A DNA stretch of 64,000 nucleotides, taken from assembly GCF_905220565.1 (NCBI RefSeq), contig NC_059402.1, positions 7,441,501 through 7,505,500 on the forward strand, read 5' to 3'. Numbering within the stretch: the first letter of the stretch is position 1; each line of letters starts with the position of its first letter. The DNA is from Melitaea cinxia. Its lineage: Eukaryota; Arthropoda; Insecta; Lepidoptera; Nymphalidae. The position numbers were made by a program, and so were the translations under genes. Below the pieces are notes generated by a model. The model was not told where the DNA came from, searched no databases, and worked only from the letters and a program-made list of their open reading frames with translations. Of the stretch, positions 23,087 through 36,200 are shown in pieces.

Positions 23087-26000
23087 TTAATGCCTTTCAT
23101 TTTTCCAATTTCCCCTTTCGTTGAAATTTTTTCTATCTCTATGACCTCTTCCAGAACCTCCGCGATTCCATCGATCATTACCACGACCTCGATGACCTCC
23201 TCTGTTTGGAAATCGCTGGAAATTTTGATCACCTTCCATATAATTAAATTCATTGCCAGGAGGACCATTATACCCCATATTTCCGAAATTGTGTGGTCCT
23301 CCAAATTTATTACTATTAAAATTGTGAGGTATATTTGGTGCAATACCTAGGAGACCGGGTGTGGGCCCACCTCTAGGGTCAGGTAAAGACTGATTGAAAC
23401 CATGCATATGATTAATATTATTCATATTGTTCATATTATTCATACCACCCATTCCTCCCATTCCCATTGGTGGGATGTTCATCATATTCATATTACTTTC
23501 CATAGTGCTAGGGACACCTGGCATGTTATTGTTCATAGCAAATGGGTTTGAATTTTGATTAAAATTTATAGGGGTTTTTAATAAAGCTTCTTTCGGCTTA
23601 GGCAAATAAACAAACTCTCCATTTTCTCCTAATGATATTCCTAAATTAGTAAAAATATTACAGAGAACAGTATTGCCTTGTATAGAGCTTAGATCAAACT
23701 TTTTACCAGGTGTTTTTTCTTGTTGATAATGTTTTATCATTTGAGTAACTGGTGCCAAATGTTGATTTACAAAAATTTTCTGCGTAGAGCTCAGGTCTTT
23801 ATACCAATTTGAATTTTGTAGAATAGTTTGCAATTCTAAAGAATTCGACTTTTGTTCATTAATGTTTTCGACTGACTCTTTTGGTTTTCTACGTGGATCT
23901 ACTCTTGGCCCTGTGTTTACAACTTTAGAAGGCTTTTCACTATCACTAGTAGACTCTTCAACTGACAATCTAAACACTTTTCTTAGTCTAGGATCACTCA
24001 GTGCTTGTGATTTCGCAGTACTATTTTTTATGTCAGTGTAATCAGGTCGGGGAATATGAATTAAAACTAATTTATATGGTATTGGTGGATGGCTGTTAAT
24101 GGAACCATTAATTTCAGATGCCGGTGTGTAATTAGGAATTGGTTTAAAGGGTAAACCTAAACGTAAATCAATATCGCCACTTACGTTCTGCCTTAAATCT
24201 ATGTCCCCGAAATTTGGAATTTTATAGTCAGTCTGTCGGAGATCAACATCAGTTCTTCTACGACCATCTGTTGGCTCGCCGTCTATACATTCGTAAATTG
24301 ACACTCGTGCCGGTTTTTTGGTAACAGGTTTGCTTACTTCGTTTGTTTTAGATGGGGAACGCTTTGATCGCGGATCTCTTGATACGTTTTGTTCGGGAAT
24401 TTCAGAAGTACTTGTTTTAGTGTCATGTAAATTATTTTTCATCGTATTCAATAACTTTGTAACTTCTTCACTAATATCGATTTTTGAAAGATCCCCAAGT
24501 TTACTTAAAACAGCTGATGTTTCTATAACAGAAGGTACATTAGGTGGCGGAGACATCAATCCTTTTTGAGGTGATAAATTAGGTGACTTCTTTTTATTTC
24601 CCTTTTCTTCATCACTTGAATACCATTTTTCATCAATTAACAAATTATTATCTTCATCGTCATCTGTAGTCGATCGTCGATTACTTTTTTCGGGATTTTT
24701 AAATATTGGTTCTGGTTGCAAGAATCTAATGTCTGTGTCACCCTCAGTGTGAATTAAGCTTCCTTCAATATTAGGTCGTCGAATACTTGAATCACCTTCT
24801 GAAAAAGGCAGAACCCTGTGATCTACGTCTTTTATTTCGTTTAATTGGTTATTTTTATCATTTTCTAGAGACTCATTAGATATATCAATATTTTCTTTAT
24901 CTTTTGTTGCAAACTTTAATGCATCCTTAGTGTATTGATCAATGTCTATCATATCTTTGCTATTTGTTTCTTTTTTAAACATCTTATTGTTTGAAGAATC
25001 TTCATTGACACCAAGGGCAACATTTGGTTGAAAACGCATATCAATATCTTGCCCAGGTAATTCTGACGAAATAGATAATGTACTAGACGGAGGAGCTGCG
25101 GGTGGTACACGCAAGTCCAAATCTTTTGTATTAGGACCTCCAAACTGTGTCTGTTGTTCAACATTATTAATTAAACCTAGTTTTTGAATGCTCATAGTGT
25201 TTAATTGTATTTCCGTAATTTGTTTAAGAGATATTCCAATACTATTTAACTGTAATACTGTTAATTGACCTAATTGGTCTAGATTTTCAATACCCATTTT
25301 AGTGAGGTCAGAAATTTGTCGAGGTGTCAGCACACCAGTTAAGTTTTTAATACTTAAAACATTGGTGTTACCCCCAGAACCACTAGTAGATGAATTTAAA
25401 TTTGAATTATCGTTTTGCCACCTTGACTGTCTTACTTTAGGTGATATTTTTGCAGATCTTTCATTGTTAAATTGATTCATATGAATTTCTGAGTTATTTT
25501 GTGGATTGGGTATATTTAAATCAAACAAAGATGGTATATTTCTTGCTTGATTTTCAGTATTCTCTGAATATTGTTGCATTAACTTCAATTGTGTGGTTTG
25601 TATCATTTTCAGCGCTCCTTCTCTATTTAGTCTAGGAAAATCTCCCAATATTTCTTTTGGGGCTGATTCAATATGTTTTAGTAATATATTTCTCAGACTT
25701 TCGTTTAGTGGTTTACCATGAGCGAACTTACATTCGTCTTTATATATACAAGGAAGCCCAGTATGATAATATTTACATGGAAAATCTGCATGCATATATA
25801 AACACTTATCTCTTTTTGCACAACAGTCCATCAGATAAAATTTACATAATTCCATCTTTCTCGGCGGTTGAGCATCATGAGAATAAATACAATCATCGCC
25901 TTTATGACATTTTCCTTGCATATAATATAAGCAAACCCCATCAGGATCCTGCATAGGATGTGCTCCTCTTCTTCTATCATTTTTATTTTTATTCCTTTCG

Positions 26001-26605
26001 CGTTGAGGCGGCCTATGTCTCTGACGATGAGATTGATGACCTCGAGAATCTTGACTGCTATCAGTATCATACGAATCTCGTTCTTCATCTTGGTACATTT
26101 CATCAGGGGATTTGGTCTGAACAGGCGAAGCTCCCCTAACACACATCATCTCACTTTCGTCCATTTCATCTGAATATTCTTGTTTCTTGCGTTTTTTGCT
26201 CGAACCCTCTTTTCCGTCATATTTCTTTCGTTTTTTACGCTTCCGTCTTTCCTCAACATCCTCTTCAGTTTGATTTTCACCTCCTTCATCTTTATTCATG
26301 GCCTTTCTAATAGCTTTCTCAATATTACCAGCAAAATCATCCTCGACAGAATCTGTATACTTACGACTCTTTTTACTTTTATCTTTTGTTTTTTCACTTT
26401 TGTTCGACTTGGATTTCTTTTTCTTACCTGATTTTGAGTGATAAAAATTTTGATTCTCCATTTTTTCTTGATCTTTATTACCTTCAGCGTCAGGCACTGA
26501 CTCTTCTTTTTTATTTTCATTCGTAATTTCATTTGTCTCCTCCCCATCACTTTCAATCTCGCCATCTTCTAAATCATCTGGATTTGTTGTTACTGGATCC
26601 GCCAT
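23087..26605 (-). CDS. su(s)/ZC3H4-like: CCCH zinc-finger RNA-binding protein, ZC3H4/ZC3H6 - Suppressor of sable family
   Basis: One uninterrupted frame of 1172 codons. The N-terminus is acidic with LEDGEIESDGEE (about 11-23). Lys/Arg-rich stretches that look like nuclear localisation signals follow (about 55-145), then an Arg/His/Ser-rich linker. Three CCCH fingers occupy about 224-300: C-x7-C-x5-C-x3-H twice, then C-x8-C-x5-C-x3-H. The long middle is disordered and carries seven short D-x-D-x-R motifs (about 495-815) and several DPR(x)(R/K) motifs. The C-terminus has a Met/Asn/Gly-rich stretch (MNMMNIPPMGMGGMGG) and ends in an RG-rich tail. Triple CCCH fingers with this layout are those of Drosophila Su(s) and vertebrate ZC3H4/6. 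These are nuclear proteins that bind nascent RNA and restrict unproductive transcription. The start at 26605 is the first in-frame ATG; a splice acceptor on the minus strand ('tctcaatttcag') sits about 15 bases upstream, so at least one 5' UTR exon probably lies further up. It is head to head with UBE4A. Confidence 0.88.
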   Translation of the reverse strand: MADPVTTNPDDLEDGEIESDGEETNEITNENKKEESVPDAEGNKDQEKMENQNFYHSKSGKKKKSKSNKSEKTKDKSKKSRKYTDSVEDDFAGNIEKAIRKAMNKDEGGENQTEEDVEERRKRKKRKKYDGKEGSSKKRKKQEYSDEMDESEMMCVRGASPVQTKSPDEMYQDEERDSYDTDSSQDSRGHQSHRQRHRPPQRERNKNKNDRRRGAHPMQDPDGVCLYYMQGKCHKGDDCIYSHDAQPPRKMELCKFYLMDCCAKRDKCLYMHADFPCKYYHTGLPCIYKDECKFAHGKPLNESLRNILLKHIESAPKEILGDFPRLNREGALKMIQTTQLKLMQQYSENTENQARNIPSLFDLNIPNPQNNSEIHMNQFNNERSAKISPKVRQSRWQNDNSNLNSSTSGSGGNTNVLSIKNLTGVLTPRQISDLTKMGIENLDQLGQLTVLQLNSIGISLKQITEIQLNTMSIQKLGLINNVEQQTQFGGPNTKDLDLRVPPAAPPSSTLSISSELPGQDIDMRFQPNVALGVNEDSSNNKMFKKETNSKDMIDIDQYTKDALKFATKDKENIDISNESLENDKNNQLNEIKDVDHRVLPFSEGDSSIRRPNIEGSLIHTEGDTDIRFLQPEPIFKNPEKSNRRSTTDDDEDNNLLIDEKWYSSDEEKGNKKKSPNLSPQKGLMSPPPNVPSVIETSAVLSKLGDLSKIDISEEVTKLLNTMKNNLHDTKTSTSEIPEQNVSRDPRSKRSPSKTNEVSKPVTKKPARVSIYECIDGEPTDGRRRTDVDLRQTDYKIPNFGDIDLRQNVSGDIDLRLGLPFKPIPNYTPASEINGSINSHPPIPYKLVLIHIPRPDYTDIKNSTAKSQALSDPRLRKVFRLSVEESTSDSEKPSKVVNTGPRVDPRRKPKESVENINEQKSNSLELQTILQNSNWYKDLSSTQKIFVNQHLAPVTQMIKHYQQEKTPGKKFDLSSIQGNTVLCNIFTNLGISLGENGEFVYLPKPKEALLKTPINFNQNSNPFAMNNNMPGVPSTMESNMNMMNIPPMGMGGMGGMNNMNNMNNINHMHGFNQSLPDPRGGPTPGLLGIAPNIPHNFNSNKFGGPHNFGNMGYNGPPGNEFNYMEGDQNFQRFPNRGGHRGRGNDRWNRGGSGRGHRDRKNFNERGNWKNERH

Positions 26606-29600
26606 TTTTATGTTTGCACTGAAATTGAGATAAGCGTCAAGTTAATAAAGTAAAGTAAATTATTATACTTATGTTATTTTTTTATCAAAATCTTATCATA
26701 TAGTTAGTCTATAACTGATTAATTTATAATTATATAATTATAATTATATAATTATAATTAATTTTAGGTCATAATTTACATACAAAAAGCTTGATTATAT
26801 CTTTAATAAATATTTAACTCAACATTCACGCGATTATATTGGAGATGTAAAAAATAAAGTACTTGGTAACCTTAAAGGCCTTTTTTACCAGTTGCTGACA
26901 AAATTATACCAACGTATGATAACCAAAAAATTTTCTTTTACACCATCAGAATCTAATAGCTCTGATTACTTTGTTAGGGTAAAACCGGATATCAAGGCCG
27001 TTTATTGATAAAACCTTATATTGTGTGATATAAACTTTATCAACACCGGTGTAACAGGTCCTTAAATTTAACTAAGAGTCAAAAATACAACAATTATGGT
27101 AAAATCAGGACTAAGTATAACTTGATAACGAAAAAAGATATTTAACTAGTTGGTTGTTCCTATATTAAAATTTCAATATATTTTATAGAAAAGAAAAGTA
27201 AATATATTTATTAAGAAAATATATTAGCTTATTGAATTTACATTATATTTTGAAAACACAAACTCAAATTTATTATTAACTAGGTATGTCAAATGTGATT
27301 TAAGTGTGAGCATGTTTCGAGTTCTTTGTTCATGTTATGACATTTGTAGATATTTACGTAAGTACTACGTAAAAACAATATTCCTCTTTTATCACTCTAG
27401 TCATGTTTTGTTTTAAATAAATGGCATAAGAATAAAAGAATATGTGACATCATCTAAAAAGTTATACTAAACCAAACAAAAAAAAACAATGTAATAACCC
27501 TAAGTTGACCGTGACCTATATAATGAGCTAAAAATAAAAAACAAAATTAAACGTAGCCTAAGTCAGTAACATCTGTATTTTTTAATAAATCTTCAATTAG
27601 AAGTATTGAACAACACCATATAATAACTTTGATTAGTTATCATGCAATTAATGTTATTTTATTACGAAAAATTCATAGAGTACAAGTAAATATTCAATAA
27701 CTAGGTACGAAAAATTCTGTGTTATTAACTACAAAACTTATTTTTAACGCGATATTTTTAATAAATCTTAGAAATTAGTCTCTAAAAAATGCAAAATTCA
27801 ATAATAAATGTATATATCTAAAGTAATACGTTCCATATTGTAATAATCATCATAATTACGTCTCACTATAACTACAGGTCGCATGACCGCGGCCATTTTG
27901 CTATAAACCAACCATTTTTAATAGGTACGAATACTAAATTCGGTCAGCAAGTGAAAATACACTTTTTATTTTAATATTTCGAAATATAATTAATTTCACA
28001 ACGAAATAAATAAATACTTTTCGTATAAAAACCCCATAAAATAAAGGGATGTTGAAAATTTGGAATTAACTACCACAGATTGTACACTATTGCTATTTAT
28101 ACTCACGCATACATATATGCTACTCTAGAAGGCTGACGCCCTGATTTATATATGTTAACATTGTGTATTTTTACAATGTCGACAAGTTAACTGATATAAA
28201 ATTATGCATGAATATTTATTTAACATGTGTATCATTTTCAAGCGAGAGCAATTTTCGATATCTCTATACTGTACCTAATATTCGTCGAAACAATTGTCAT
28301 TGAAATGAATGTCCAGTATCACTAATTATAAAATTAATAGCGCAGTAATGGATTCAACATGTATGGCAGAAGTCAATAGACTAACTGTTTAAAGCCACAA
28401 CTTTCAAGTGAATTATTAGTTGTACAAGGCGATATGCAAGCAGTGGGTGGCCGTTCACATTTCACAATGTCTTGCTAGTTGTATGTGCGTTGCGCTCTCG
28501 CTCGCCGCGATATAAATGACGTCAGCCTTCTAGAACGGCAAGATATTATTTTGTCCTTCCTTTTTCGAGGTCACGCGTACAACGCTCACTCACACATTAA
28601 AGCACAATCTTATTATGTTGGCGTATAGTGACTCGCGACTTTAAACATACCATCTTAAATTGACAGCATATGTTAGGACTATTTTTTTTTTTTCAATTTA
28701 TACAAATATTTGGCAAAAAATGTAATAACATTAGAATATCAGTTATATCGTTATAAAGCATTTAGCCATCACCATGAAAACCTATTAATAAATCAATGTA
28801 TTTTACCTTGATATCTTTTTAAAATAATATATATTATATACTGCATTTATGTATAAAATGTTTGGTCCTAACGAAAGGAGTATTAATTCATGCAAATACT
28901 ACAAATTTTTCAAAAAATGTATTGCAAAATCTTAATACTAATTTGACTATAATTTTTAAAATGGCGTCAAGAACAGTAAACTGAAGCCGCCATTTTGGGA
29001 ATTATAGTCAATTATATTTTATATCTTAAGAAATTTGTTAATAAAATTTAAAATTGAATATTGAAAAATATGTGTGGTACATTTGCACGTGTGACGATTT
29101 GAGCAGACCGAGCACTATATGCGATAAACTATAGGGGACACGTTTGATAAAATGGCCTAAAATAAATACATAATATTGTTACCTATCTTACATGATTAAT
29201 GAACAATTCACTATGTGCGACTACTATACGCCATGTAAAAGAATTCTTTCATAGCATTGCTGCATAAAGACGACGTAACAAATCGAGTACGCAATATTAT
29301 TGATATCGAATTCGGACGACGACTGCAACGAAACAAAACCAAAATGCGTAATCATTTAGTTCCACTTTTTACCACGTCAATCAGAGGCGCTATAATAGAA
29401 TAATTGCTGCCACAACTACAGAACTAAAAAGTGAATTAGAGTCAACAGAGTTTCTTAATATAAAGTAATATACCTAAATACGTCATTATTAATATAACTT
29501 TTATTTTTGTTTATAGGTTTAATTCTCATTTGAATGAGAATTTTGATATATTTGACAAATTTTATAATTATGGTGACATACAAGTTACAAAACAATTGTT

Positions 29601-30275
29601 TCCGGTACGTCACATCCTTCGTTTCAATTGAGCAACATAAAAAAAGAAATACAAAGACAATATGTGGATATAGAGAAATATAGATTTTTAGCAATAAAAA
29701 AAAAACAATACATATATAGTATAGTATGTATATTAAAATAGTATAGTCAATAAAATATTTTAAAAAAGCAGAAATTAAAAAAAAGCTCTTAAAATATAAG
29801 TTATATTAATTCTTGATTACAAAAACTTTTAATTGCATCTTTTATATTTGAAACATAAAAATGAGGGCTTTCTGAAATAGCATAATCCACAAAATGTAAA
29901 TGATACTCAATACTTCAGCATAAATAAATTTAATTTTTTACAGTGAGTTGACACTTGCATGCAAAATATTTTTAGACACTATAATAGACATACTGACATA
30001 GTAAATTAATTGTCTTGAGCTTTGGTCTTGAGGTAAAAGTAAAATACACAACACTACTGTCAGGCGTCAAATTTTATCAAGTGATAAGGAATCAAAAATT
30101 ACAGTCAGCAATTTTTTTTATGATGGACTGCATTTGATATTTTTAAATTACTCCATCCTTACTAGTCTGTGAAAATTGTTTTTGTAGAAGTGTTTTATTA
30201 AAAATGTAAATAAGAAACTAAACTCTTGGAGTTTTTATTATTTTATATTATTGATATTGATAACATTAAATTAAG
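26606..30275. other. Divergent intergenic region, zinc-finger gene / UBE4A
   Basis: It probably holds both promoters and non-coding 5' exons. An AT palindromic tandem (unit 'ataattatataattata') lies at 26721-26760. Moderately GC-rich patches with GCCATTTTG-like (YY1-type) sites occur at 27885-27900 and 28988-28998. A CRE-like TGACGTCA core stands at 28518-28525. No coding exon is seen. Confidence 0.45.
28124..28534. repeat. 411 bp interval bounded by a 15 bp inverted repeat
   Basis: TCTAGAAGGCTGACG at 28124-28138 is exactly reverse-complemented at 28520-28534, and both are followed inward by 'atttatat'-like bases. It may be a small MITE or paired regulatory sites. No clear target duplication is visible. 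Confidence 0.45.
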
Positions 30276-33200
30276 ATGTCCAATCCCAGCAATCCTTTTG
30301 CTGGCCTACTCGGTGCATCAGATGGTAAAGCTACTAACGAAAATGATAGTTCAAGTCCTGAACAATTAGATGTTGATTTAAAGCAATCACAGGATACAGA
30401 GAAGATAAAAACAATAAATAATATAGTTCAAAATGTGTTTCACTTTACAATAAACTCTAATGCTGTTGAAGGGCAATCTGATATTCAATTAGTGTACCTA
30501 GAAGAGCTTGCTCAAGCTATGTACCCACGAATCCACATCGACTTAGAAGCATTAGAACAAGCTCTTTTTGAAAGACTTTTGTTACAAGAAATCCAGCAAA
30601 GTGTAATTCCTAGAAACTGCACTGCTTTTAAAGAACATGTTATACAAAATCAAGTGTTTCCTTACTTGTTTAGTTCTATGGAAAATATTCTCAGTTACAA
30701 CCAATATGATAAATCATATATACGAAGTGCTTTAGAAAAAATGAAGGAACTTATTTTTCGAAATGCAGTTACTGCTCTGAAACAGCCAGCATTATTTGAA
30801 GGACAGGATTTTTCTTCACAGCTAGTAGAAATATTACAACATGTTGTACCTCAAAGCCATACATTTTTCAATGATTTAGTTAATGCATTTGTTGCTGATG
30901 GTAATCCTTTCTCCTTTAAATTTTTTTAGTCAATAAACTAGAATCTAATTTCATGTTTTTTTTTTACAGGTGATAAAGACTGTCAAATGCAATTAAAAGA
31001 TACAATGATGCCTGTTCTACAAAAAATCCACACAGATATAAATAAATCAAATTTAATCAATCTGCCGATATATATTTTACCATCCATACAACTATTTGCA
31101 AGTGAGTGAGGAAGTGAATAATTTCGTTTCATATATTGTTTTCTAATGTTTATGCAAATTTCACTCATTATAAACTACTTTTTATTTCTGGATTTTATCG
31201 CAGTTTATTAGGTTTTTTTTGTTTTTAAAGTATAGTCCTCCCATGACTATAGTTGCTGAAAAGTATCTGAAATTTTGGGCATATATATGAAATACAAATG
31301 AATAACTTTTTTTTTTCTGGTAATGAATGTGTTTCATATAATTCTACACCAAGCTTTTCAAATGTTATTATATTTTAAATTTATTTCTACAGATAATACA
31401 AATTTAGCGCAAATATTGCTTGAATCCTGTGAACCAAAGATTGAAACAAATGGACGATTATACCAGGATTCTGTGATTGGTGCCTTGTTGAGTCTTTCTG
31501 TTCTCCCTCGCACTGCTACAGGCATGCCTGAGTTTTTTGACAACCCATTAGATCAGGTATGCTAAAAAAATAATATTTTAAAAATATTTATGTAATTTTA
31601 TTTCTGTCAGTGTGTTCAGTTTTTTTCTGAAACTGTTATTTTATTTATTTTTTGAAACAGTTTTTTTTATTTCTACAGTCATCTATAATATAAAAATGAG
31701 TCGCTGAATGTGTTGCTAAGCGCAAAACTCGAGAACGGTTGGACCGATTTCGCTAATTCTTTTTTAAAAATATTCCTTGAAGTACGAGGATGGTTCTTAC
31801 GGAGAGAAAAATTCTAAAAAAAATTTAAATTTCCTGAAAAAGTCTAAAAACAACACTTTTCTATACTCCCATACAAAAGATTTGTGATAATAGTTAAAAG
31901 TCAATTTGAACTTTAATACCATACGATAAAGTTTGTGTTAGGCGATACGAAGTTCGCCGGGTCAGCTAGTTTATTTATAAAGCATTCTTTTTGCAATAAT
32001 GTAAGTTAGAGGTGGGCCAACTTGGTTTTTTGGTGTATTCAAGGTATTGTGTTGAATTAAAATGCTAAAAGAAATAATTTCTAACTCTATGTTGTGCTTA
32101 AATTAATTAGTAAGAGAATTTTTAAGTGATTTATTTTCCAAATGACAAAACCATCATACAAACTTTCATATTCTATTTCCTGTCTAAAAATGTTGTCCTC
32201 AAAAATGATGAATACAGCATAATAAGTATTAATGAATGTTGCTTTACATTTCAATCACCTCGAATATAGCTAGATATATAAATGTATTAAAAATATGTAT
32301 AACTGAATTAAAATATTATCTGTTTGACTTTTTTTACTATAGGCAGCAACATCAATGGTGGAAACTTCAATTTGGAATGCAACATCACATCTAACAAATA
32401 ATTTACACAAAATATTCTTGACTCTTTTAAAAGGAGGACCCCAAATAAAAAATAGGTTATTGTCTTGGATTGGAAAGTGCCTCAAAACCAATCTTGCTAG
32501 AGGAAAATTGTGGAATATTCAGGTAAATCTAAATTACTTAATACAATAAATATGGTGCATATTCTTAGAGGAACATTTATATAATATAATAAATTTGAAC
32601 CTATTGTTGCATGTTTTCTGTTAAATCCTTTAAATAAATAAACCAGTTTTTTTTTTTTTTTTTTTAATTGAACTACTGACTTATATAACATCTTAATATT
32701 TAAATATTGACATTAAAATACATTAGTGTTAATGTCATTTCCAAGTAAAGTAAGTTGCACCATAGTCATAGTCATAATAGAGATGTAGCCATAGAGATAT
32801 TTGTCGAACACTAAACTTATATAAAAAGATTGTTTTATTTCTAAACTAAGATGAAATCCTGAATAGTAACAAATTACTTTAATAGTAATAAATGTATTCT
32901 TCTTTGTATTAAAAATAGTTATCTAATTCAAGTTATTATTATTATTAGTTAAAAGTCACCAATATTTGATATGAAATGCTTTATTTTAAATATAGACTCA
33001 AATGATATTAATTGTAACAAAAGTTAATATTTTTATAGAATTGCTTTTAACGCATAAGCATTCTAATTGTTTTCGATAAACATATATTTTTTCAGGCAGA
33101 AATGAACGCAGTTTCAATGACTTGTGTCTCCGATGGCTTTATGTTAAATCTCGGTGCAGTACTTCTACACTTGTGTCAACCGTTCTGTACAAAGCCTGAT

Positions 33201-36200
33201 GATCCAAAGTCACTTAAAATAGATCCTACTTATGGCGCAGTTCCTGTAAGTATTTAAACAAATATGTAAAAATATAATTTTATCTAATTACTAGCTGTGC
33301 CTGTGACTTTCAACATGGAATTTAACAATAAAAGTTATTGTTCAGTTCGCAGTTATAAAATTAATAAATTTCTAAAATAAAAGCAACCTAAGCTTATTAC
33401 ATCAGCTATCTGCCAGTGAAAGTCCCGTCAAAATAGGTCCAATCGTTTCAGAGATTAGCTGGAACAAACAGACATACAGACAAAAATTGTAAAAAATGTT
33501 ATTTTTTGGTATACATATTTACCGTGTATACCGTCCATATCATACATATAGTATAAAGCGGTTATTTTAATGTTCCATTCCAATTTCATTGATTTGTTTA
33601 GATAAGCAAGCATTTATATATTATCAGTATAGTAATGTTATAATCACCACTCACCAAATAGATTCTGCATTCTGAACAATTTCGTAAATCTTTGACTAAA
33701 AATGTGGGACGCATGAAGAACAATATGAGTCTGCTAATAATAACATTCCACTAATACCAACATTCTATTTTCATAGAAAGCAGAAATGGCACCCCATTTT
33801 TTGATTTTTTTTTTAATTTGTGTCCTTACTTTTAAGGGGAGGTGTTTCAGTTATTCCTGCAAAACACGTTTCTAGTTATTCATTTTTGAAATAGTAAACA
33901 GTGAAATTATAATCTAATAAATTTAATTAATATTGTTTAGGGTATACTTTAGGGATTATATCCGATGGAAACATGATTTGATAAATTTGGCTCGATAGAA
34001 TAAATTCACAAAGTTACCTCTTTTCGGGTCATATTATGTTCTATTTTCGGTTTTATTTTTAAAATAACTGATTTAATAGTATGAGTTACTTACCTAAATA
34101 AAGGTCATATATAACTGGAGGTATTACATCCGATGTTTTTTTTTTAAATAAATTTATTAATTTTTTATCAATTTTTCAAGTGATTTTCGATTCGCGAGGG
34201 GCGCTCGCATTGTCCAGCGGGACGTTACCGAGATAGGACGTGTGACGATTTTTTGCGCGCGAGTCACTTCTGTTGCGTAAAGCATATTTTCATATTATAA
34301 TAATTTTGAATAATAGAACTAATAATATTAGTAGGTTAAGTTAATCATTAAGGTTAGTAGTTACTTAGGTTAGTTCTGTAAATATTAAGTACAATAAGAA
34401 TATATTTTTTGTGATTGTTCTGTGAAAATGGAAAATAAAAAAAAATAAAAAAATCAAACATTCACGTTTGAAGAAGAAAAATATAGCGAACAAAATATAT
34501 TTAGTTTTATTTCTCGTATTTTTAATATTAGTGCGGATTCAATATCCGTACCTACTGACCACAGTCTAACTTTATCAGTAGGTTCAAAAAGAAGAATAAT
34601 AAATACATTATACGTACGGACGCGGAGTACGAAGAATTTCGCACACCGACTCCCCATATTTTGTCTTTGTCCTCGCATATAAACATATTTAATAATATAT
34701 TCAATTTTAAAAATAATAAATTCAATTTTTCTGTTCGGGATCAATGCAATTGTGTCCAACGTAGCTTCAAAAGCACGAAGTTTGGTCGAAAATGTGAACA
34801 CAAATAAGGTAGAGTGCTTCAACAGCGTAATAGCAAAATTTACTGGAGGCAAAAGAATAAATTTTGCTTTAAAAGGTGGCTACCAAGGAAGGTGTGCAGC
34901 CGCCGTTGTTTCGTTTAACACGAAAGCTGCAGTATCAACAATCCAAACTGCTTTAACAGGTAACACTTCTGGAGGTAAAGCAAAAGAAATTGAAGAACGA
35001 CGTGCAAAAAAACGAAAATTAAATATGGAAAACCCAGTAAAGAAACGAAGAGTGCTAAAAGATTTAAACAATGGGCTAAACGACTATGGTTCAACCTGTT
35101 CAGCGCCTGATATGTCGCCAAAAGAATACGAAACAGCAAAGAAAGAATTTCTAAAAAATTTAGAAACTGTTACATCTGACAAACACAAGGTAGAAAGATC
35201 TACGATACTGCAGAGAGACAGCGGTGAGTGGCTTGAAATCAGAAAAAGCCTAGTAACTGCTTCAAGTGCTGTGTGGCTACTGCACTAAAGAATTTAGCCA
35301 CCCCCTTTCTTCCCGTGGGTGTCGTAAGGGCGACTAAGGGATAACAAGGTTCCACAACCACCTTGAAACTTAAGAAGCCGACCGATGGCGGGATAACCAT
35401 CCAACTGCTGGCTTTGAAATACACAGGCCGAAGACGGGCAGCAGCGTCTTCGGTGCGACAAAGCCAATACTGCGGTCACCAACCCGCCTGCCCAGCGCGG
35501 TGACTATGGGCAAAACACATGAGTTCACGTTATTTTTGGCGTCAACTTGTGGAGGCCTATGTCCAGCAGTGGACTGTATAGGCTGTAATGATTGAACTGC
35601 TTCAAACTAGGCCTTATATGCAAAAGAAAAGTAACCTCAAGTACAGCTCCTCTCGTAAAAAACTTACTTTACAGAAAAAATTTGGCCTATGTCATGACTG
35701 TTGCACACGGAGTCGAGCATGAGCAACAAGATTTGCAGCAATTACAACAGCAGGAAGGTGTTATCATTGCACCCTGTGGTTTATTTATTGACAAAGATTA
35801 CCCTTTTATAGGGGCAACGCCTGACGGCTTAATTGGACATGATACTATTGTCGAAGTCAAGTGTCCAATTGCAGCATATAAAAAAGGACTTTCTACTGCA
35901 GTAGAAGAAAACAAGATACAAATTTTAAAGTATAATAAAAATACTAAAATAACCACAATTAATAAAAAATTTAACTGGTATCACCAAATATAAGGTCAGT
36001 TGCACGTATCAGAACGACGAAAGTGTCTTTTGGCCATATGGGCAGGCGAGAATGAAAAAATATACACACAATTGATAGAAAAGGATGATGTATTTTGGAA
36101 TACTAATATGAAACATAAATTATTAACATTTTATATAAATTGCTTACTGCGTGCAATAATAGACTGTAGAAATGCAAGAGGTATGCCCATTAGAGACATA

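Noticed and set aside
25657..26565. ORFs of 71-103 codons overlapping the zinc-finger gene on either strand
   Set aside because: They lie in other frames of the 1172-codon gene and show only its mirrored composition.
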